A stretch of DNA of 64,000 nt from Acinetobacter apis (GCF_900197575.1 NZ_FZLN01000002.1:1-64000); one strand, 5' to 3'; shown: positions 16,381 to 26,044, counted from the stretch's first letter. Notes: a model not told the origin generated them from the sequence alone. Numbers and translations: made by a program.

Positions 16381-18837
16381 ATGATTAAAAATTGGGTGGA
16401 CCCTGAAGCTAAAGCTGAATCTGAACGTTATGACAATCCTATTCCAAGTCGTACCCTCATTCTTGAAACGATTAACCAGTCTAAACAACCTTTTTCACAT
16501 GCTGAATTTGTGGACCATTTTCAAATCCAAGATCAAAAAAGTATTGAAGCACTTAACCATCGTTTAAGTGCCATGGTACGTGATGGTCAATTGGGTAAAG
16601 AAGGCATGAAATTTTCTATCTTGCCAGAACAACCTGCTCATGACGCCACGGTTTATATTAATAATAAAGGACTCGGTTCAGCACATATTGATGGTGAAGA
16701 TGCACTGTTGTTGGCTGAACGCGAATTACGCTTAATCTTTAACGGCGACCGCGTCAAAGTCCGTAAAACGTCAGTAGATCGTAAAGGCAAAGCGTGGGGT
16801 TTTATTGAAAGTGTTGAACAACATCGCGTAAAGCAGTTAATTGGTAAAATTTGTGAACATGAAGGCGAATACTTCGTACAGCCTGCAGCGCCTAACCAGC
16901 ATCAGCCGATTACACTTGAAAAAGAGCTGATTGATCATGCCGGTGCTCAAGTTGGCGACTCTATTCGTATTGCAATTGATGACTATCCAACACGGGAAAC
17001 CTTCGCAACTGGCCATATTGTGCAGTCGATGGCAGACAAAGCGGATACTGAAATTATTATCCCACAAACGATTTTAGAATTTGGCTTACCGTATGAGTTT
17101 CCAGAAGAAGTTATTCAAGATGCTGAGCGTTTTAAAGAACCAACCGCAGCAGATCGTAAAAATCGGGTAGATTTACGCGAACTCCCTTTAGTGACTATTG
17201 ATGGTGAAGATGCGCGCGACTTTGATGATGCTGTGTTTGCAGAAAAACGCCCAGGTGGTGGTTTCCGTGTTGTGGTGGCAATCGCGGATGTCAGTCATTA
17301 TGTTCGTCCAGACAAGCCCTTAGATGATGAAGCCAAAGAGCGCGGTACATCAGTTTATTTTCCACATTATGTTTTACCAATGTTGCCTGAAGCTTTATCG
17401 AATGGTTTATGCTCGCTCAACCCACACGTTGACCGTTTATGTATGGTCTGTGACTTAACACTATCTCGCTTAGGTCGTGTGACAGGCTATACATTTTATC
17501 CTGCTGTGATGCACTCAAAAGCACGTTTAACCTATACCCAAGTGGGTCAGTATTTTGATGGCGACTCACAAGCGATTCCGAATGATCGTGATGTTCAAAA
17601 GTCATTAAATACTTTATTTCAGCTCTATGGCATCTTAAAAGATTTACGAGCAAAGCGTCATGCCATGGAATTTGAAACCACAGAAACCTATATGACATTT
17701 GATGATTTAGGCGGCATTAAAGAAATCATTCCTAGACAACGTAATAATGCCCATAAATTAATTGAAGAATGTATGTTGCTTGCCAACGTTGCTGCTGCTG
17801 AATATGCACTGCAACATGAAGTACCGATGTTGTACCGTGTACATGAAGCACCTGAGCACACAAAAATTCAAAAAGTGCGCGACTTTGTAAAACTGCTTGG
17901 ACTTCAATTCCCAGAAAATCCAACTCAAGCAGATTATCAAAAAGTCATCGAAGCCACCAAAGACCGTATTGATGCACAAAGTATTCACTCTGTATTGTTA
18001 CGCTCAATGATGCAAGCCTATTACGGTGCAAAAAATGCAGGTCACTTTGGTTTAGCATATGATGCTTATACCCATTTTACCTCACCAATTCGTCGTTATC
18101 CTGATTTACTTTTACACCGTGCAATTAAAGCCCATTTAAATGAACGCCCGGCTCCAATCTCAGGACAAGCATTAGATGATGCAGGTGAACAGTTCTCAAG
18201 AACAGAACGCCGTGCAGATGAAGCATCACGTAATGTGACATCATGGCTTAAATGTCACTATATGAAACAGCATTTAGGTGATGAGTTTATCGGTCATATT
18301 ACCACGGTGACTGAGTTTGGTCTTTTCGTCACACTCAAAGATCTTTATGTCGATGGTATGATTCATATCAGTCAATTGGGAGATGACTTCTTTGTTTATG
18401 ACATGGCAAGCCAAACCTTAATTGGTCAAAACCATGGTCAAATTTTTGGCTTAGGTGATGAAGTTAAAATTAAAGTGGCAGGTGTGAGCTTAGAAGAGCG
18501 AAAAATTGATTTTGAATTGATTAAACAAGTGAGTCATGCTGGTCGTTTGGTTCGTGAGCGTGCACCGCGCCGTAATAGCAAACCTCAAGCACAGCGAGAG
18601 GACGTCTTTACACCCACACGAAAAACCACCTCGTCTGAGCATAAAGAGTCCACCGTGATTGATCATACCGCAGCCAAAAAACCACGATCAGCCAAAAAAC
18701 CGCAAGGCCAAAATAAAAAGTCACATGCAGGAGAAAAGGCAGATAAAGATAAAAAGGCTACGAAAATCTCAAGCAAAGAAAAAAAGAAAAAAATTAAGAA
18801 AAAGAAAAAATCAAATGCAAAAACTAAACAGGATTAA
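16381..18837 (+). CDS. rnr: ribonuclease R
   Basis: Processive 3'-to-5' hydrolytic exoribonuclease that degrades structured RNA and takes part in mRNA/rRNA turnover and trans-translation. Order of domains: N-terminal winged helix (about 20-85), two cold-shock-like domains (about 90-250), RNB catalytic domain (about 260-600) with the metal-binding acids in DGEDARDFDDAV, an S1 domain (about 640-720), and a very basic tail. The tail (about 735-818) is almost all Lys, Ala, Ser and Glu. At 818 aa it matches E. coli RNase R (813 aa). It is a single gene with the tRNA operon diverging upstream. Confidence 0.95.
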   Translation: MIKNWVDPEAKAESERYDNPIPSRTLILETINQSKQPFSHAEFVDHFQIQDQKSIEALNHRLSAMVRDGQLGKEGMKFSILPEQPAHDATVYINNKGLGSAHIDGEDALLLAERELRLIFNGDRVKVRKTSVDRKGKAWGFIESVEQHRVKQLIGKICEHEGEYFVQPAAPNQHQPITLEKELIDHAGAQVGDSIRIAIDDYPTRETFATGHIVQSMADKADTEIIIPQTILEFGLPYEFPEEVIQDAERFKEPTAADRKNRVDLRELPLVTIDGEDARDFDDAVFAEKRPGGGFRVVVAIADVSHYVRPDKPLDDEAKERGTSVYFPHYVLPMLPEALSNGLCSLNPHVDRLCMVCDLTLSRLGRVTGYTFYPAVMHSKARLTYTQVGQYFDGDSQAIPNDRDVQKSLNTLFQLYGILKDLRAKRHAMEFETTETYMTFDDLGGIKEIIPRQRNNAHKLIEECMLLANVAAAEYALQHEVPMLYRVHEAPEHTKIQKVRDFVKLLGLQFPENPTQADYQKVIEATKDRIDAQSIHSVLLRSMMQAYYGAKNAGHFGLAYDAYTHFTSPIRRYPDLLLHRAIKAHLNERPAPISGQALDDAGEQFSRTERRADEASRNVTSWLKCHYMKQHLGDEFIGHITTVTEFGLFVTLKDLYVDGMIHISQLGDDFFVYDMASQTLIGQNHGQIFGLGDEVKIKVAGVSLEERKIDFELIKQVSHAGRLVRERAPRRNSKPQAQREDVFTPTRKTTSSEHKESTVIDHTAAKKPRSAKKPQGQNKKSHAGEKADKDKKATKISSKEKKKKIKKKKKSNAKTKQD

Positions 18838-18861
18838 CTGTTTTAAATGCATGAGACTATT

Positions 18862-19407
18862 CTAAAGTAATTGAGTGACCCTGATTATAGTGTGTTTAGC
18901 TTCTGCTGCCACACTATGATCATAGCCTTCTACTAAAAACCTGCTCGTTAGACCTTCAATCAAGTTATAAGCTAACTCAGCTACATTGACAGAATAACCT
19001 TGTTGTTTACAAACTTCATGAATAAAGTTTCGCATCCAAATTTTATGGATCTTTGCTTGTATTGAAATATCCTCTTCAGACTCTGAAGACTCGCCAACAG
19101 CACGAACAAATAAACAACCTTTAAAATCCTTCGACTGGAACCATTCAAAATGCCAATCGAATATTGCAATTAGTGCATCCTCCCAATCATGTTTACGAAC
19201 ATATGCTTGCAACTCTTCACGAAAGCGACGATCCCTTAAAATTAAAACTTGCCGAATCAACTCATTTTTATTTTTAAAATGAGTATACAATGTTGTTTTA
19301 GAGCACCCCGATTGATCACGGATCAAGTCCACGCCAACACGTGTGAACCCAAGCTGATTAAATAAAAATTCAGCGGTCTCTAAAATTTTTAATGCAGATT
19401 TTGACAC
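18862..19407 (-). CDS. TetR/AcrR family transcriptional regulator
   Basis: A 181-aa repressor-type protein with an N-terminal TetR helix-turn-helix at about residues 22-46 (DLIRDQSGCSKTTLYTHFKNK). The C-terminal ligand domain contains a conserved-looking GCLFVRAVGE and EGLTSRFLVEG, close to the regulators of small-molecule or quinone/biocide response in this family; the ligand cannot be told. It is divergent from the HPP-family membrane gene. The shared 117-bp gap contains a perfect 16-bp palindrome (19462-19477), the probable operator, so it likely controls itself and the HPP gene. Confidence 0.85.
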   Translation of the reverse strand: MSKSALKILETAEFLFNQLGFTRVGVDLIRDQSGCSKTTLYTHFKNKNELIRQVLILRDRRFREELQAYVRKHDWEDALIAIFDWHFEWFQSKDFKGCLFVRAVGESSESEEDISIQAKIHKIWMRNFIHEVCKQQGYSVNVAELAYNLIEGLTSRFLVEGYDHSVAAEAKHTIIRVTQLL

Positions 19408-19461
19408 ATTTTCCCCTAGTTGATGTAGATTTTCGAGTTAAAAATCATACACCTTTAAAAA

Positions 19462-19477
19462 AGTACAAATTTGTACT
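19462..19477. promoter_or_regulatory. perfect 16-bp palindrome, likely TetR operator
   Basis: AGTACAAATTTGTACT is fully self-complementary and lies midway between the TetR gene and the HPP gene. A -10-like TATAAA (19477-19482) for the HPP gene abuts its right end, so binding there would block the promoter. Size and symmetry fit TetR-family operators. Confidence 0.65.
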
Positions 19478-19524
19478 ATAAAATAAATAGCGCATCTGCA
19501 TGCCATATTTAAAGGAACATAAAT

Positions 19525-20088
19525 ATGCTAAATTTAATAAACGGTCAAGAAAAACTCCCTCCAAAAGTACCGCTAAAAGAAATTATGTTGGCATTTTTTG
19601 GCGGGTCAATCTGTATTTTATGCCTGTTGTTGCTCACACAATGGAGCCACCATGTCATGATCATGGCACCATTTGGCGCCACTTGTGTTTTACTCTATGC
19701 AGCCCCGATGTCACCACTTGCACAGCCTAGAAACATTATCTTGGGGCATTTTATTTCTGCATTCATTGGACTTCTGTTCTTAAAAACCATTGGGGCATCC
19801 CTTATCAGCATGTCACTTGCTGTCGGACTTGCCATTGCTTGTATGCAATATTTTCAATGTGTCCATCCACCTGCTGGGGCAAATCCATTGGTATTGCTTT
19901 TAACTGCGCATACCACGAGCTATGATTGGTCGTTTTTATTTACTCCTGTACTCTCCGGCTCAATCCTACTTGTCATCATAACTGCTTTTGTTTACGGTAT
20001 TTTTTCTAAACGCAAATGGCCTTTGTATTGGTTTGCTTTACTCAAAACTTCAGCAAATGACCAGACAACATCAAAAGAACAGAAATAA
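19525..20088 (+). CDS. HPP family membrane protein
   Basis: Integral membrane protein of the HPP family (187 aa). Four hydrophobic segments cover about residues 20-165 and the name-giving motif HPPAGANP sits at about residues 114-121. The N-terminal 20 residues and the C-terminal tail are polar. Some HPP proteins are linked to nitrite/nitrate transport in plastids and cyanobacteria; the bacterial role is open. AAAGGA lies 9 nt before the ATG at 19525. It is probably controlled by the divergent TetR regulator through the palindrome upstream. Confidence 0.85.
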   Translation: MLNLINGQEKLPPKVPLKEIMLAFFGGSICILCLLLLTQWSHHVMIMAPFGATCVLLYAAPMSPLAQPRNIILGHFISAFIGLLFLKTIGASLISMSLAVGLAIACMQYFQCVHPPAGANPLVLLLTAHTTSYDWSFLFTPVLSGSILLVIITAFVYGIFSKRKWPLYWFALLKTSANDQTTSKEQK

Positions 20089-20175
20089 ATTACTATTTTG
20101 CCTTGATTTCACGGTGTGGAAGACTTACATCTATCTATAGCACTTCATTATTTTATCAACATAGGTAGACATTCA

Positions 20176-22212
20176 ATGACACAACAAGCAGCTACACTGC
20201 CTATTATCGATTTTTCTCAAGTTCAAGTTTCTGAACTTAAAACACAAATTGAACATATTATTCAAAATGGACAATCATTTTTAGATCAGCTCCATGCTGT
20301 ACCTGAACACTCAACACAACAACTTGATGTCATTACCCAGCTTGATCTTTTCACTAATGACCTAGACAAATCATGGGGAACACTGTCACATTTAAACGCA
20401 GTAATGAGCAATGCTGAGACACGTGAAGTTTACCAATCGGTACTACCTAACCTTAGCCAATTCTATACTCAAATTGGGCAACATACCGTATTATTTCAGA
20501 CCTATCAGCACATTTATGATAGCGAAATTTTAACAACGCTCTCAGATGCACAACAAAGTGCGATTCGACTGTCATTACGTGATTTTAAATTGTCAGGTGT
20601 AGCACTAGAGGGTGAAAAAAAGAAACGTTTTGCAGATATTTCTGCACGTCTTTCACAGCTTTCTTCTGATTTTTCGAATCATGTATTAGACGCAACACAA
20701 GCCTATGTATTGCCATTAAATGAAGATCAGCTAAAAGGATTACCTCAGAGCGCTGTTGAATTGCTGACCCAGTATGGTGAACAGCATAAGCTTACTCAGC
20801 CTGCGGCCACCTTAGAGTTTCCATCTTACCTTGCGATTATGACGTATGCTGAAGATCGTGAATTAAGAGAGGCTTTATACCGTGCTTATAGCACGAAAGC
20901 CTCTGATCAAGGCAATGCACCTGAATTCGATAATACCGAAATCATGGAAGAAATTTTGCAATTACGGCAAGAAAAAGCCAAGTTGCTTGGTTTTAAGCAT
21001 TATGCTGACCTCTCTTTAGCCAGCAAAATGGCACCTGATGTCAATACCGTGCATCAGTTCCTATTTGATTTAGCAGAACACGCACGAGCACCTGCACAAC
21101 GTGAAATTGCAGAACTTAAAGCGATTGCGAGTCAGGATGGAATCACAGATTTGCAACCATGGGATACGACATATTATTCAGAAAAGCTCAAGCAACAACA
21201 ATTTAATTTGTCACAAGAAGCTCTTAAGCCTTATTTTCCTGCGCCTAAAGTGGTTGATGGGTTATTCAGTATCGTAAAGCAAATTTATAATGTGAATATT
21301 GTTGAACGTGAAGCGCCTGTTTGGCATAAAGATGTCAAATACTATGAGATTGAAGATCATGGACAAGTGATTGCTGCATTTTACTTTGATTTATATGCTA
21401 GAAGTGGAAAACGCGGTGGCGCATGGATGAATGGTGCTTTGTCACGTATGCAAACTCAAGCAGGGTTGCAAAAACCGATGTGTTATATGGTATGTAATTT
21501 TACACCGCCAGTGGCCAACCAACCTGCGCTTTTAACACATGATGAAGTACTGACATTATTTCACGAGTTTGGACATGGCTTGCATCATATGCTCACTGAA
21601 GTTGACAATATTTCGGTTGCAGGTGTCAATGGTGTGGCATGGGATGCTGTAGAATTACCAAGCCAATTTATGGAGTTTTGGAGTTGGGATAAAACTGCAC
21701 TTGACCAACTTACAGCACATGTCACAACACAAGATACCTTGCCTCAAGAATTGCTTGATGCGCTTTTAAATGCACGATTCTTTCAGTCTGGTATGCAAAC
21801 GCTTCGTCAACTTGAATTCGCCTTATTCGATCTTACCATTCATATGCAAGACAAAGCATTAGATCGTGATGAAATTCAAACGCAATTAAATGAAATTCGC
21901 GCTCAGATTTCTGTGCTACCGACTGTACCGTATAACCGCTTCCAGCATGGCTTTAGCCATATATTTGCAGGCGGATATGCTGCAGGCTATTACTCATATA
22001 AATGGGCTGAAGTATTAGCAAGTGATGCTTTTGAACGATTTGAGCAAGAAGGTGTATTTAATCAAAAGACGGGTCAATCTTTTAGGTCATGTATTTTAGC
22101 TGTAGGCGGTAAAGATGAAGCCTTAGATGCATTTATTAATTTCCGAGGAAGAGCACCAAAAATTGATGCCCTACTTAAACACCAAGGCTGGACCACCACG
22201 AGTTCTGTTTAA
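20176..22212 (+). CDS. prlC: oligopeptidase A (M3 metallopeptidase)
   Basis: Cytosolic zinc oligopeptidase of the M3 family that degrades short peptides, including cleaved signal peptides. The zinc motif HEFGH is at residues 463-467, with the third ligand Glu in the following AWDAVELPSQFMEFW segment. The 678-aa length equals that of E. coli OpdA (680 aa), and the sequence is intact throughout. I start at ATG 20176 (MTQQAATLP); the ORF opens 20 codons earlier but lacks a ribosome binding site there. The zinc-ribbon gene yheV follows after 27 bp and is probably co-transcribed. Confidence 0.94.
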   Translation: MTQQAATLPIIDFSQVQVSELKTQIEHIIQNGQSFLDQLHAVPEHSTQQLDVITQLDLFTNDLDKSWGTLSHLNAVMSNAETREVYQSVLPNLSQFYTQIGQHTVLFQTYQHIYDSEILTTLSDAQQSAIRLSLRDFKLSGVALEGEKKKRFADISARLSQLSSDFSNHVLDATQAYVLPLNEDQLKGLPQSAVELLTQYGEQHKLTQPAATLEFPSYLAIMTYAEDRELREALYRAYSTKASDQGNAPEFDNTEIMEEILQLRQEKAKLLGFKHYADLSLASKMAPDVNTVHQFLFDLAEHARAPAQREIAELKAIASQDGITDLQPWDTTYYSEKLKQQQFNLSQEALKPYFPAPKVVDGLFSIVKQIYNVNIVEREAPVWHKDVKYYEIEDHGQVIAAFYFDLYARSGKRGGAWMNGALSRMQTQAGLQKPMCYMVCNFTPPVANQPALLTHDEVLTLFHEFGHGLHHMLTEVDNISVAGVNGVAWDAVELPSQFMEFWSWDKTALDQLTAHVTTQDTLPQELLDALLNARFFQSGMQTLRQLEFALFDLTIHMQDKALDRDEIQTQLNEIRAQISVLPTVPYNRFQHGFSHIFAGGYAAGYYSYKWAEVLASDAFERFEQEGVFNQKTGQSFRSCILAVGGKDEALDAFINFRGRAPKIDALLKHQGWTTTSSV

Positions 22213-22239
22213 CTTAAAATTTTCAATGAGCATCATGGT

Positions 22240-22458
22240 ATGAAAAAAAGATTTATTGCAGGCGTAAAATGCCCTAAATGTAATGCGATTGATCGTATTG
22301 TGATGTTCACTGATGATGGTGGAAATGAGCATATTGAATGTATTGAATGTGATTACAATGATAAGCGACCAACATTTGCTGATGTTACCTCAGCGGTAGC
22401 GGTTCAGCATACTGCAGATGATATTGGTGTCATTCAATTTAAACCTAAATCTCGTTAA
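22240..22458 (+). CDS. yheV: YheV family zinc-ribbon protein
   Basis: A 72-aa protein with two CxxC pairs, CPKC and CIEC, at about residues 11-14 and 35-38, giving a zinc ribbon. The start MKKRFIAGVKCPKC and the PTFADVTS segment are typical of YheV. Its function is unknown. It lies 27 bp after prlC. Its stop codon overlaps the stop codon of the convergent ygfX-like gene in the sequence TTAA, with no terminator between them. Confidence 0.85.
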   Translation: MKKRFIAGVKCPKCNAIDRIVMFTDDGGNEHIECIECDYNDKRPTFADVTSAVAVQHTADDIGVIQFKPKSR

Positions 22459-22859
22459 TACAATTTGGCATAGACTTTCATCTTACGATAATCACAAGCT
22501 GACAATTGATCTTTCCAAATGACTTGTGAGCGAGCAAATATGCCTGTCTCAAAGTAAAATACAAAATATAGATGGTGATCAATAATCTGTGTGACGTTGT
22601 AACGCTCAACACAATCATCTTCATACAAAAAAGTCCATGTATGATGTTCTAACATGGCACATGAAAGCATGTGCCTTTGTTTCTTTAAATGATAATACAT
22701 CGCTAGACTGAAAATGACGGCAAGTAAAATAAGATACGGCCATGGCAAAATATGTAATGCAATCCATTCTATCGTTATGATGAAAAACATATGCATCGCC
22801 AATTGCCAATAACTCAATTTACGTTGACACTGAATTTCAGTTGGCTTATCCATGGACAT
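22455..22859 (-). CDS. YgfX/CptA-like membrane protein
   Basis: A 134-aa protein with two close transmembrane helices at about residues 20-57 (LAMHMFFIITIEWIALH and PYLILLAVIFSLAMYYH), followed by a soluble beta-rich part. This layout and the position directly after sdhE match E. coli ygfX (cptA), the partner of sdhE/ygfY (cptB). The two genes overlap by 14 bp, indicating translational coupling. In E. coli YgfX was reported to affect MreB/FtsZ, and the toxin-antitoxin interpretation is disputed. Sequence similarity here is weak, so the call rests on topology and context. Confidence 0.6.
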   Translation of the reverse strand: MSMDKPTEIQCQRKLSYWQLAMHMFFIITIEWIALHILPWPYLILLAVIFSLAMYYHLKKQRHMLSCAMLEHHTWTFLYEDDCVERYNVTQIIDHHLYFVFYFETGIFARSQVIWKDQLSACDYRKMKVYAKLY

Positions 22860-23097
22860 AATGTTTTAATTTTTGGATTAGCATTTTATAGTTAATTGAT
22901 GGTGGTTCAGCTGCCTCCATAAACCAATCTAATAAATCTGGATCTTCTTCTGCAATTAAGTCTTTAAACACAGCCTGTTCATCTAAATCTGCATGCACAT
23001 AATGATGTTTTACATAAGGATCGAAATAAATATCTAGTTCTTTTAAACCGCGTCTTGCACGATAAATGACTTGTCTTTGTTCTAATGTCAAATCCAT
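22846..23097 (-). CDS. sdhE: FAD assembly factor SdhE
   Basis: Small cytosolic protein (83 aa) that promotes covalent FAD attachment to the succinate dehydrogenase flavoprotein SdhA. The diagnostic RGxxE motif is present as R16-G17-L-K-E20 within RRGLKELD, and the acidic EEDPDLLDWFM segment near 50-60 is conserved in the family. It is the first gene of a two-gene unit with the YgfX-like protein. The 50-bp gap to the ribosomal terminator upstream must hold its promoter. Confidence 0.92.
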   Translation of the reverse strand: MDLTLEQRQVIYRARRGLKELDIYFDPYVKHHYVHADLDEQAVFKDLIAEEDPDLLDWFMEAAEPPSINYKMLIQKLKHYVHG

Positions 23098-23146
23098 TTT
23101 TTAACTCTGCTGTGGCTATCAACCTATAATACCGTTTTGAAGACAA

Positions 23147-23177
23147 TAAAAAAGGCCGGAAAACCGGCCTTTTTTAT
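23147..23177. terminator. terminator of the ribosomal supercluster
   Basis: AAAGGCCGG/CCGGCCTTT stem, 4-nt loop, flanked by A- and T-runs. It lies just past rplQ and closes the S10-spc-alpha cluster before sdhE. Confidence 0.93.
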
Positions 23178-23186
23178 TTAATTCAT

Positions 23187-23564
23187 TTATTCTGCAGAAG
23201 TTGTTACTTCACGCTCTACAAGCTCAACATAAGCCATCGGTGCTGCATCTCCAGCACGGAAGCCTGCTTTAAGCACGCGAGTATAGCCGCCATTACGTTC
23301 TTTGTAACGAGGGCCTAGAACGGTAAATAATTTACCAACAATTGCTGCATTACGAGTACGAGCAAACGCAATACGACGGTTTGCTACTGTATCGTTTTTA
23401 GCTAAAGTGATTAAAGGCTCAGCAACACGACGAAGTTCTTTCGCCTTAGGTAAAGTTGTTTTAATTAGCTCATGCTCAACAAGTGCATTTGCTAAATTTT
23501 GAAACAACGCCTTACGGTGGCTGCTTGTACGGCCTAATTTCACACCACTATTACGATGACGCAT
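23187..23564 (-). CDS. rplQ: 50S ribosomal protein L17
   Basis: L17 (125 aa, the usual bacterial size), a 50S protein near the peptide exit. The N-terminus [20 protein letters not shown] is diagnostic. It is the last gene of the alpha operon, 18 bp after rpoA, and the cluster terminator follows at 23147-23177. Confidence 0.97.
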   Translation of the reverse strand: MRHRNSGVKLGRTSSHRKALFQNLANALVEHELIKTTLPKAKELRRVAEPLITLAKNDTVANRRIAFARTRNAAIVGKLFTVLGPRYKERNGGYTRVLKAGFRAGDAAPMAYVELVEREVTTSAE

Positions 23565-23582
23565 GGTGATAGTCCTACTTAA

Positions 23583-24590
23583 TTAACGGCTACGATAGGC
23601 AAAACGGTCATCTAAACGAAGACTAGCTGGTGGCCAGTTTTCAAGACGCATACCTAGTTGTAAGCCTTTCGATGCCAACACATCTTTGATCTCTGTTAAC
23701 GATTTTTTACCTAAGTTAGGAGTTTTTAATAACTCAACTTCAGTACGTTGAACAAGATCGCCAATGTAATAAATATTTTCTGCTTTTAAACAATTCGCAG
23801 AACGAACAGTAAGCTCTAGATCATCTACTGGACGAAGCAAGATTGGATCAACTTCTTCACGAGGTTCTTGAGCAACTGGAGTTTGATCTTTTTGAAGGTC
23901 AACAAAAATTGCAATTTGTTGTTGCAAGATTGTTGCCGCTTTGCGGATTGCTTCTTCAGGATCAACTGTACCATTTGTTTCAAGATCAATGACAAGCTTA
24001 TCAAGGTCAGTACGTTGTTCAACACGCGCGTTTTCAACGGTGTATGAAATACGTTTGATAGGGCTATAACTTGCATCTAACTGTAGGCGACCTACAGGAC
24101 GTGTTTCACCTTCCGGGAAACGCGAGTCAGATGTTTCATAACCACGACCTTGAGCCACTTTCAAACGCATTTTTAACGCGCCTGTAGCACTCAATGTACC
24201 AATCACATGTTCAGGGTTAACCAACTCAACATTATGAGGTAAACGAAGGTCTGCCGCAGTTACATCGCCAGGACCTTGCTTTTCTAATGTTAAATATGCT
24301 TCATTTTGATCGAACAGCTTGATCGACAATCCTTTAAGGTTCAGCAAGAGCTCGACGATGTCCTGCTGCAAGCCTTCTAAAGTACTGTACTCGTGCTCAA
24401 CGCCTTCTATTTCAACTTCAACCACAGCAGCGCCAGGTAAAGAAGATAATAAAATGCGACGTAGAGCATTACCAAGAGTATGGCCAAAGCCACGTTCTAA
24501 TGGTTCAAGAATCACTTTTGCCGAGGTCCCGCTTGCCGCTTCGACCTTGATCGCTTGCGGAGTTAGAAACTCGTTTGCAGTACGCGTCAT
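23583..24590 (-). CDS. rpoA: RNA polymerase alpha subunit
   Basis: Alpha subunit of RNA polymerase (335 aa). The N-terminal dimerisation and beta/beta'-binding domain covers about 1-235. The C-terminal domain, which binds UP elements and activators, covers about 250-335 and contains the helix-hairpin-helix [15 protein letters not shown]. Between them is an acidic linker. Gene order rpsM-rpsK-rpsD-rpoA-rplQ is the standard alpha operon, in which S4 is the usual autoregulator. Confidence 0.98.
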   Translation of the reverse strand: MTRTANEFLTPQAIKVEAASGTSAKVILEPLERGFGHTLGNALRRILLSSLPGAAVVEVEIEGVEHEYSTLEGLQQDIVELLLNLKGLSIKLFDQNEAYLTLEKQGPGDVTAADLRLPHNVELVNPEHVIGTLSATGALKMRLKVAQGRGYETSDSRFPEGETRPVGRLQLDASYSPIKRISYTVENARVEQRTDLDKLVIDLETNGTVDPEEAIRKAATILQQQIAIFVDLQKDQTPVAQEPREEVDPILLRPVDDLELTVRSANCLKAENIYYIGDLVQRTEVELLKTPNLGKKSLTEIKDVLASKGLQLGMRLENWPPASLRLDDRFAYRSR

Positions 24591-24607
24591 TATTGCTACC
24601 TCAAGGA

Positions 24608-25231
24608 TTATTTAGAATACAATTCTACAATCAAGCTTTCGTTGATTTCAGCAGGTAGATCAGAACGATCTGGTGCAGCTTTAAACGTACCTTCCATTTT
24701 AGAATGATCAATCTCAATCCAAGTTGGTAAGCCACGTTGAGTCGCTAGTTCAACTGCGTTTTTAATACGAAGTTGTTGTTTAGCACCTTCATGTACAGCA
24801 ATGACGTCGCCAGCTTTAACTTGAATAGACGCAATGTTTACACGACGGCCATTTAAAGTGATTGAGCGGTGACTGACAAGCTGACGAGCTTCTGCACGTG
24901 TAGAACCAAAGCCCATGCGATACACAACGTTATCTAAGCGGCTTTCAAGCAACTGTAGTAAGTTTTCGCCTGTAGCGCCTTTAACACGAGCAGCTTCTTT
25001 ATAGTAATTACTAAATTGACGCTCTAACACACCGTACATACGACGTACTTTTTGTTTTTCACGTAATTGTAGTGAATACTCTGATTGTTTTGCACGAGAC
25101 TGACCATGTTGGCCAGGAGCTTTCGCATGTTTTTTTGTTTTGACATCAAATGGTTTGACGCCAGATTTCAACTGCAGGTCTGTCCCTTCGCGGCGAGAGA
25201 GTTTGCATTTTGGACCAATATAACGAGCCAT
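24608..25231 (-). CDS. rpsD: 30S ribosomal protein S4
   Basis: S4 (207 aa), a primary 16S binder that nucleates 30S assembly and, in E. coli, represses the alpha operon by binding its leader. The S4 RNA-binding domain lies at about 97-160 ([20 protein letters not shown]). The N-terminus [16 protein letters not shown] has no zinc CxxC set, so it is the zinc-free form. Confidence 0.97.
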   Translation of the reverse strand: MARYIGPKCKLSRREGTDLQLKSGVKPFDVKTKKHAKAPGQHGQSRAKQSEYSLQLREKQKVRRMYGVLERQFSNYYKEAARVKGATGENLLQLLESRLDNVVYRMGFGSTRAEARQLVSHRSITLNGRRVNIASIQVKAGDVIAVHEGAKQQLRIKNAVELATQRGLPTWIEIDHSKMEGTFKAAPDRSDLPAEINESLIVELYSK

Positions 25232-25243
25232 GAATGTTTCTCC

Positions 25244-25630
25244 TTATACGCGACGTTTTTTGGGTGGACGACAACCGTTGTGAGGAATTGGTGTCACATC
25301 GGTAATACTGCTAATTTTATAACCCACTGCGCCTAATGCACGAACCGCAGACTCACGACCAGGACCTGGGCCTTTTACAAGGACTTCCAAGTTTTTCAAA
25401 CCGTAATCCAAAGCTGCTTTACCAGCAACTTCAGCAGCTACCTGAGCAGCAAACGGAGTTGATTTACGTGAACCACGGAAGCCTTGTCCACCTGAGGTAG
25501 CCCAAGCCAATGCATTACCTTGACGATCGGTAATCGTTACAATGGTGTTATTAAAAGAAGCGTGAATGTGTGCAACACCTTCAGAGACGGTACGAGTGAC
25601 CTTCTTGCGTGCGCGTGTATCTTTAGCCAT
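25244..25630 (-). CDS. rpsK: 30S ribosomal protein S11
   Basis: S11 (128 aa), located on the 30S platform near the mRNA exit. The [15 protein letters not shown] segment and the C-terminal [13 protein letters not shown] are diagnostic. It lies between rpsM (18 bp upstream) and rpsD (12 bp downstream) in the alpha operon. Confidence 0.97.
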   Translation of the reverse strand: MAKDTRARKKVTRTVSEGVAHIHASFNNTIVTITDRQGNALAWATSGGQGFRGSRKSTPFAAQVAAEVAGKAALDYGLKNLEVLVKGPGPGRESAVRALGAVGYKISSITDVTPIPHNGCRPPKKRRV

Positions 25631-25648
25631 CTTTTAGCTTCCAGAATC

Positions 25649-26005
25649 TTACTTTTTAATCGGTTTGCGCGGACCTTTACGGGTACGTGCGTTAGTTTTC
25701 GTGCGTTGACCGCGGACAGGCAAGCTACGACGATGACGAAGACCGCGGTAGCAGCCTAGATCCATTAAACGTTTAATGTTCATGGAAATTTCACGACGTA
25801 AGTCACCTTCGGTAGGAACCTTGGCAACTTCTGCGCGAATCGCATCAAGCTGTGCATCATCCAACTCACGTACTTTAGTGGTCAAGCCAATACCAGCAGC
25901 TGCAAGAATATTCTTTGCAGTGTGGCGACCAACACCAAAAATGTAAGTGAGGGAGATAACAGCGTGCTTGTTATCCGGGATATTTACGCCGGCAATACGA
26001 GCCAT
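25649..26005 (-). CDS. rpsM: 30S ribosomal protein S13
   Basis: S13 (118 aa) of the 30S head, contacting the P-site tRNA and the A-site finger. It has the helix-two-turn-helix [15 protein letters not shown] and the basic tail [14 protein letters not shown]. It is the first gene of the alpha operon. Its ribosome binding site (GGAGAAAG) directly follows the T-run of a terminator-like hairpin at 26017-26044, suggesting leader control. Confidence 0.97.
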   Translation of the reverse strand: MARIAGVNIPDNKHAVISLTYIFGVGRHTAKNILAAAGIGLTTKVRELDDAQLDAIRAEVAKVPTEGDLRREISMNIKRLMDLGCYRGLRHRRSLPVRGQRTKTNARTRKGPRKPIKK

Positions 26006-26016
26006 TCACTTTCTCC

Positions 26017-26044
26017 AAAAAGGCGGTCGAATCTAGTAACCGCC
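26017..26044 (-). terminator. terminator-like hairpin in the rpsM leader
   Basis: On the minus strand GGCGGT/ACCGCC with an 11-nt loop is followed by TTTTT and then at once by the rpsM Shine-Dalgarno. It lies in the 108-bp gap between rpmJ and rpsM, where E. coli has the S4-binding alpha leader. It may be a partial terminator, an attenuator or part of an S4 target; the 6-bp stem and 5 T are modest. Confidence 0.4.
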
